Origin: Flavobacterium sp. | GTDB lineage: Bacteria > Bacteroidota > Bacteroidia > Flavobacteriales > Flavobacteriaceae | Direction: 5' to 3' | Length of the DNA stretch: 8,130 bases | NCBI GenBank assembly: GCA_004296145.1 | Contig: SEBM01000155.1 | Coordinates: forward strand, 1 to 8,130 | In this document: piece after piece, positions 6,748 through 8,130 of the stretch | Position numbering within the stretch: position 1 is the first letter of the stretch | How the letters are laid out: each line of letters starts with the position of its first letter | Notes under the pieces: model-generated | What the model saw: only the letters and a program-made list of their open reading frames with translations | Database searches by the model: none | Told to the model about the DNA's origin: nothing | Program-made: the position numbers and the translations under genes

Positions 6748-7871
6748 TAATCACCATCTCCATCAACATAATCGATGGTAATATTTAATGCCTGCATCAT
6801 ATCAAGTTTTGTGTAGATTACGTTTTTCTGCAGTTCATTATAAGCAGTAACCATAAGTGCATTATTGGTTGTAATCTGTTGCGAAAAACTGTCGTTTAAA
6901 GTTCCTGACACCTGAAGACAAGCTGCGTATTGTGTGTTTATAATGTCACTTAATTTTTTCCCGTCTCTTACCGCATTTACAAAATCCAGATAGCTTTTTA
7001 ATCCTTCACCTGTCGTTGCGCTTCCAAAATGTTTTCCGTTAAAGAAATCCTGGCTTGCCTGAATACTGATCACCATCAATTCTTTAGAAATATTATTTTT
7101 ATAATACCCTTCTACCTTGTCTGGAAATACAGTACCATTTGAAAATAATCCTGCCGGAATTCCTAGTTTGCCACTACGGATATCTTTCTCAAAATTCTTA
7201 ACAAACAAATTCGTCATTATATTTACTGAACCACTTACAGAGTTACTGGTGTTGGCTATAAAAGATGCTTTGTATCCTGAATTCCAGTCTGCAACTACAA
7301 CATCAACATTTGTTTTTAATTTGGCAGTCAGTGCAGTAAGGTAGTTTTTATACTTAGCTGCTGCGGCATTGGTTGTATAAAAAGAAACAATTGCAGCATC
7401 ATCAGCACCTAAACCATTTAATAAATAATCAAGAGCCGGAAAACCTTGTTTATCGAATTGTGACAACAAAGCTAAATTATAAGTTCCTGAAGCAATATTA
7501 GCCTCAATACCTGTCTTACTAGCCGGATATGTATTAGCGCTCATATTATAGTTGGTTTCTTCTGCTTTTCCAACATTATATATGGCAGTATACTGATATG
7601 CTTTGTAGGCATCTAACCACGCTGTTCTCAAAGTTTGAAGAGTTGCAACTGCAGGAGCCGTATTAAATGCAGTCGCAGCATTGATCATTACCTGAACTTT
7701 ATTTTGATAATTTACATAACTCGGAATAATAATATTGTCTGCCCAGTTGGTCAACAGCACCTTACGGTCATAAGTGCTTGGTCCCGGATCATTTCCTGAA
7801 TCATTTCCTGATGAACAGGCAGCTGCAGCAACCAATAAAGCTGTGCTTAGAAATAAATATATTTTTTTCAT
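6747..7871 (-). CDS. Divergent imelysin/peptidase M75 family lipoprotein
   Basis: This 374-aa lipoprotein is the first gene of the minus arm. The signal peptide (1-18) ends in AAAC with lipidated Cys19, followed by a flexible SSGNDSGNDPGPS tether. The M75-like domain spans about 35-365, with family-typical helices around LRTAWLDAYKAYQ (81-93) and GFPALDYLL (143-151). That second segment occupies the place of the GxHxxE signature but has Pro145 and Asp148 instead of His and Glu, so the metal site is altered compared with the plus-arm paralogue. The protein ends in an acidic DYVDGDGD. The ATG at 7871 is chosen because it gives a clean lipoprotein signal; an in-frame GTG at 7922 would add 17 residues and overlap the candidate promoter. 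A scaffold or metal-complex binding role is more likely than peptidase activity. Context ties it to the HTTM protein and the receptor. Confidence 0.88.
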   Translation of the reverse strand: MKKIYLFLSTALLVAAAACSSGNDSGNDPGPSTYDRKVLLTNWADNIIIPSYVNYQNKVQVMINAATAFNTAPAVATLQTLRTAWLDAYKAYQYTAIYNVGKAEETNYNMSANTYPASKTGIEANIASGTYNLALLSQFDKQGFPALDYLLNGLGADDAAIVSFYTTNAAAAKYKNYLTALTAKLKTNVDVVVADWNSGYKASFIANTSNSVSGSVNIMTNLFVKNFEKDIRSGKLGIPAGLFSNGTVFPDKVEGYYKNNISKELMVISIQASQDFFNGKHFGSATTGEGLKSYLDFVNAVRDGKKLSDIINTQYAACLQVSGTLNDSFSQQITTNNALMVTAYNELQKNVIYTKLDMMQALNITIDYVDGDGD

Positions 7872-7888
7872 TATTTGGAAAGTTTTAA

Positions 7889-7896
7889 CAAAAATA
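7889..7896 (-). promoter_or_regulatory. Candidate -7 promoter element for the minus-arm operon
   Basis: On the minus strand this reads TATTTTTG, an exact match to TAnnTTTG, 17 bp upstream of the ATG at 7871. The leader would be very short, about 13 nt. No good TTTG -33 box is seen at normal spacing. A second match, TAAATTTG, lies at 7981-7988 with a TTTA 17 bp upstream of it and would give a leader of about 100 nt. Such matches are frequent in AT-rich DNA, so the choice between them is open. Confidence 0.4.
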
Positions 7897-7935
7897 CAAA
7901 AAGCAATAGATGAAATTTTCACCTTCTTCGTTTTT

Positions 7936-7954
7936 TTAATTAAATATTAATTAA
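7936..7954. repeat. AT-rich 8-3-8 inverted repeat upstream of the minus arm
   Basis: TTAATTAA occurs twice (7936-7943 and 7947-7954) around ATA, making a 19-bp inverted repeat because each copy is itself a palindrome. It lies 40-58 bp upstream of the -7 candidate at 7889-7896. Its length equals that of the plus-arm palindrome, but the sequences are not clearly related and the composition is only A and T. It could be an operator or simply AT-rich DNA. Confidence 0.25.
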
Positions 7955-8062
7955 CAGTGGCATTCAGGATATTATAAATCCAAATTTAATCACAATCTGT
8001 GCAGATAAAGCACTTTTTTTAATCCTAAATTATTTTGAAGAAAATACAAGTCGGATTTTTGC

Positions 8063-8078
8063 GTACGTAAAAACGTAC
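8063..8078. repeat. GTACGT-AAAA-ACGTAC inverted repeat
   Basis: A perfect 6-bp inverted repeat with a 4-bp AAAA spacer, notable for its CG content in otherwise AT-rich intergenic DNA. It lies 192 bp upstream of the imelysin start at 7871, probably too far for simple promoter control of that operon. It may be an operator for a gene outside the window. The short stem and the lack of a continuous T-run argue against a terminator. Confidence 0.35.
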
Positions 8079-8130
8079 TTTATTACCCCTTCTGCAAATT
8101 ATTATTAATCAACTTTACATTGTCAATTAC

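Larger units (their letters stand above)
7872..8130. other. Intergenic flank without a visible gene
   Basis: These 259 bp at the right edge of the window carry no supported gene on either strand. They hold the candidate minus-arm promoters, the AT-rich repeat at 7936-7954 and the GTACGT/ACGTAC repeat at 8063-8078. The outer part may be the upstream or downstream region of a gene beyond the window. Confidence 0.6.

Noticed and set aside
7872..7922. Upstream GTG start extending the second imelysin by 17 residues
   Set aside because: It would run through the candidate -7 element and spoil the compact lipoprotein signal starting at 7871.
7999..8020. GTGC/GCAC hairpin followed by seven T, a possible terminator
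   Set aside because: The stem is only 4 bp with a 7-nt loop, and no gene is seen ending just upstream on the plus strand, so it is too weak to call.

Overview
This is a low-GC window with the hallmarks of a Bacteroidota genome, most likely Flavobacterium or a close relative. The evidence is AT-rich intergenic DNA, TAnnTTTG-type promoter elements, little sign of Shine-Dalgarno sequences, lipoproteins with short signal peptides and Asn/Asp/Ser-rich tethers, and a TonB-dependent receptor with an N-terminal carboxypeptidase-regulatory-like domain. I found no RNA genes, insertion sequences, CRISPR arrays or phage genes.

The window holds five complete genes in two convergent arms. The plus arm (217-2888) encodes an imelysin/peptidase M75 lipoprotein of the IrpA kind and then a DUF1111 di-heme cytochrome-like lipoprotein, with a strong hairpin between them. 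The minus arm (7871 down to 2973) encodes a second, divergent imelysin lipoprotein, an HTTM membrane protein related to vitamin K-dependent gamma-carboxylase, and a FecA-like TonB-dependent receptor. The minus-arm genes overlap (a TAATG stop/start junction, then about 23 nt), so they very probably form one translationally coupled operon. A long hairpin at 2909-2947 ends the plus arm and may also serve the minus arm.

The set reads as one cell-envelope module, most likely for iron or another metal. The receptor would import a chelate across the outer membrane, the two M75 lipoproteins would bind metal or a metal complex, and the di-heme protein would supply redox chemistry. The HTTM protein is the only inner-membrane component, and no permease or ABC transporter is present. 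From memory, imelysin plus DUF1111 pairs also occur in proteobacterial iron-regulated loci. The insertion of an HTTM/carboxylase-like enzyme between an imelysin and a TonB receptor is the least explained part and the best candidate for unrecognised biology.

Upstream of the plus arm lies a perfect 9-1-9 palindrome (151-169) next to a good -7 element (180-187). It has the same geometry as a classical Fur box and is the best regulatory lead. The right-hand flank (7872-8130) has a candidate promoter and two inverted repeats but no gene.
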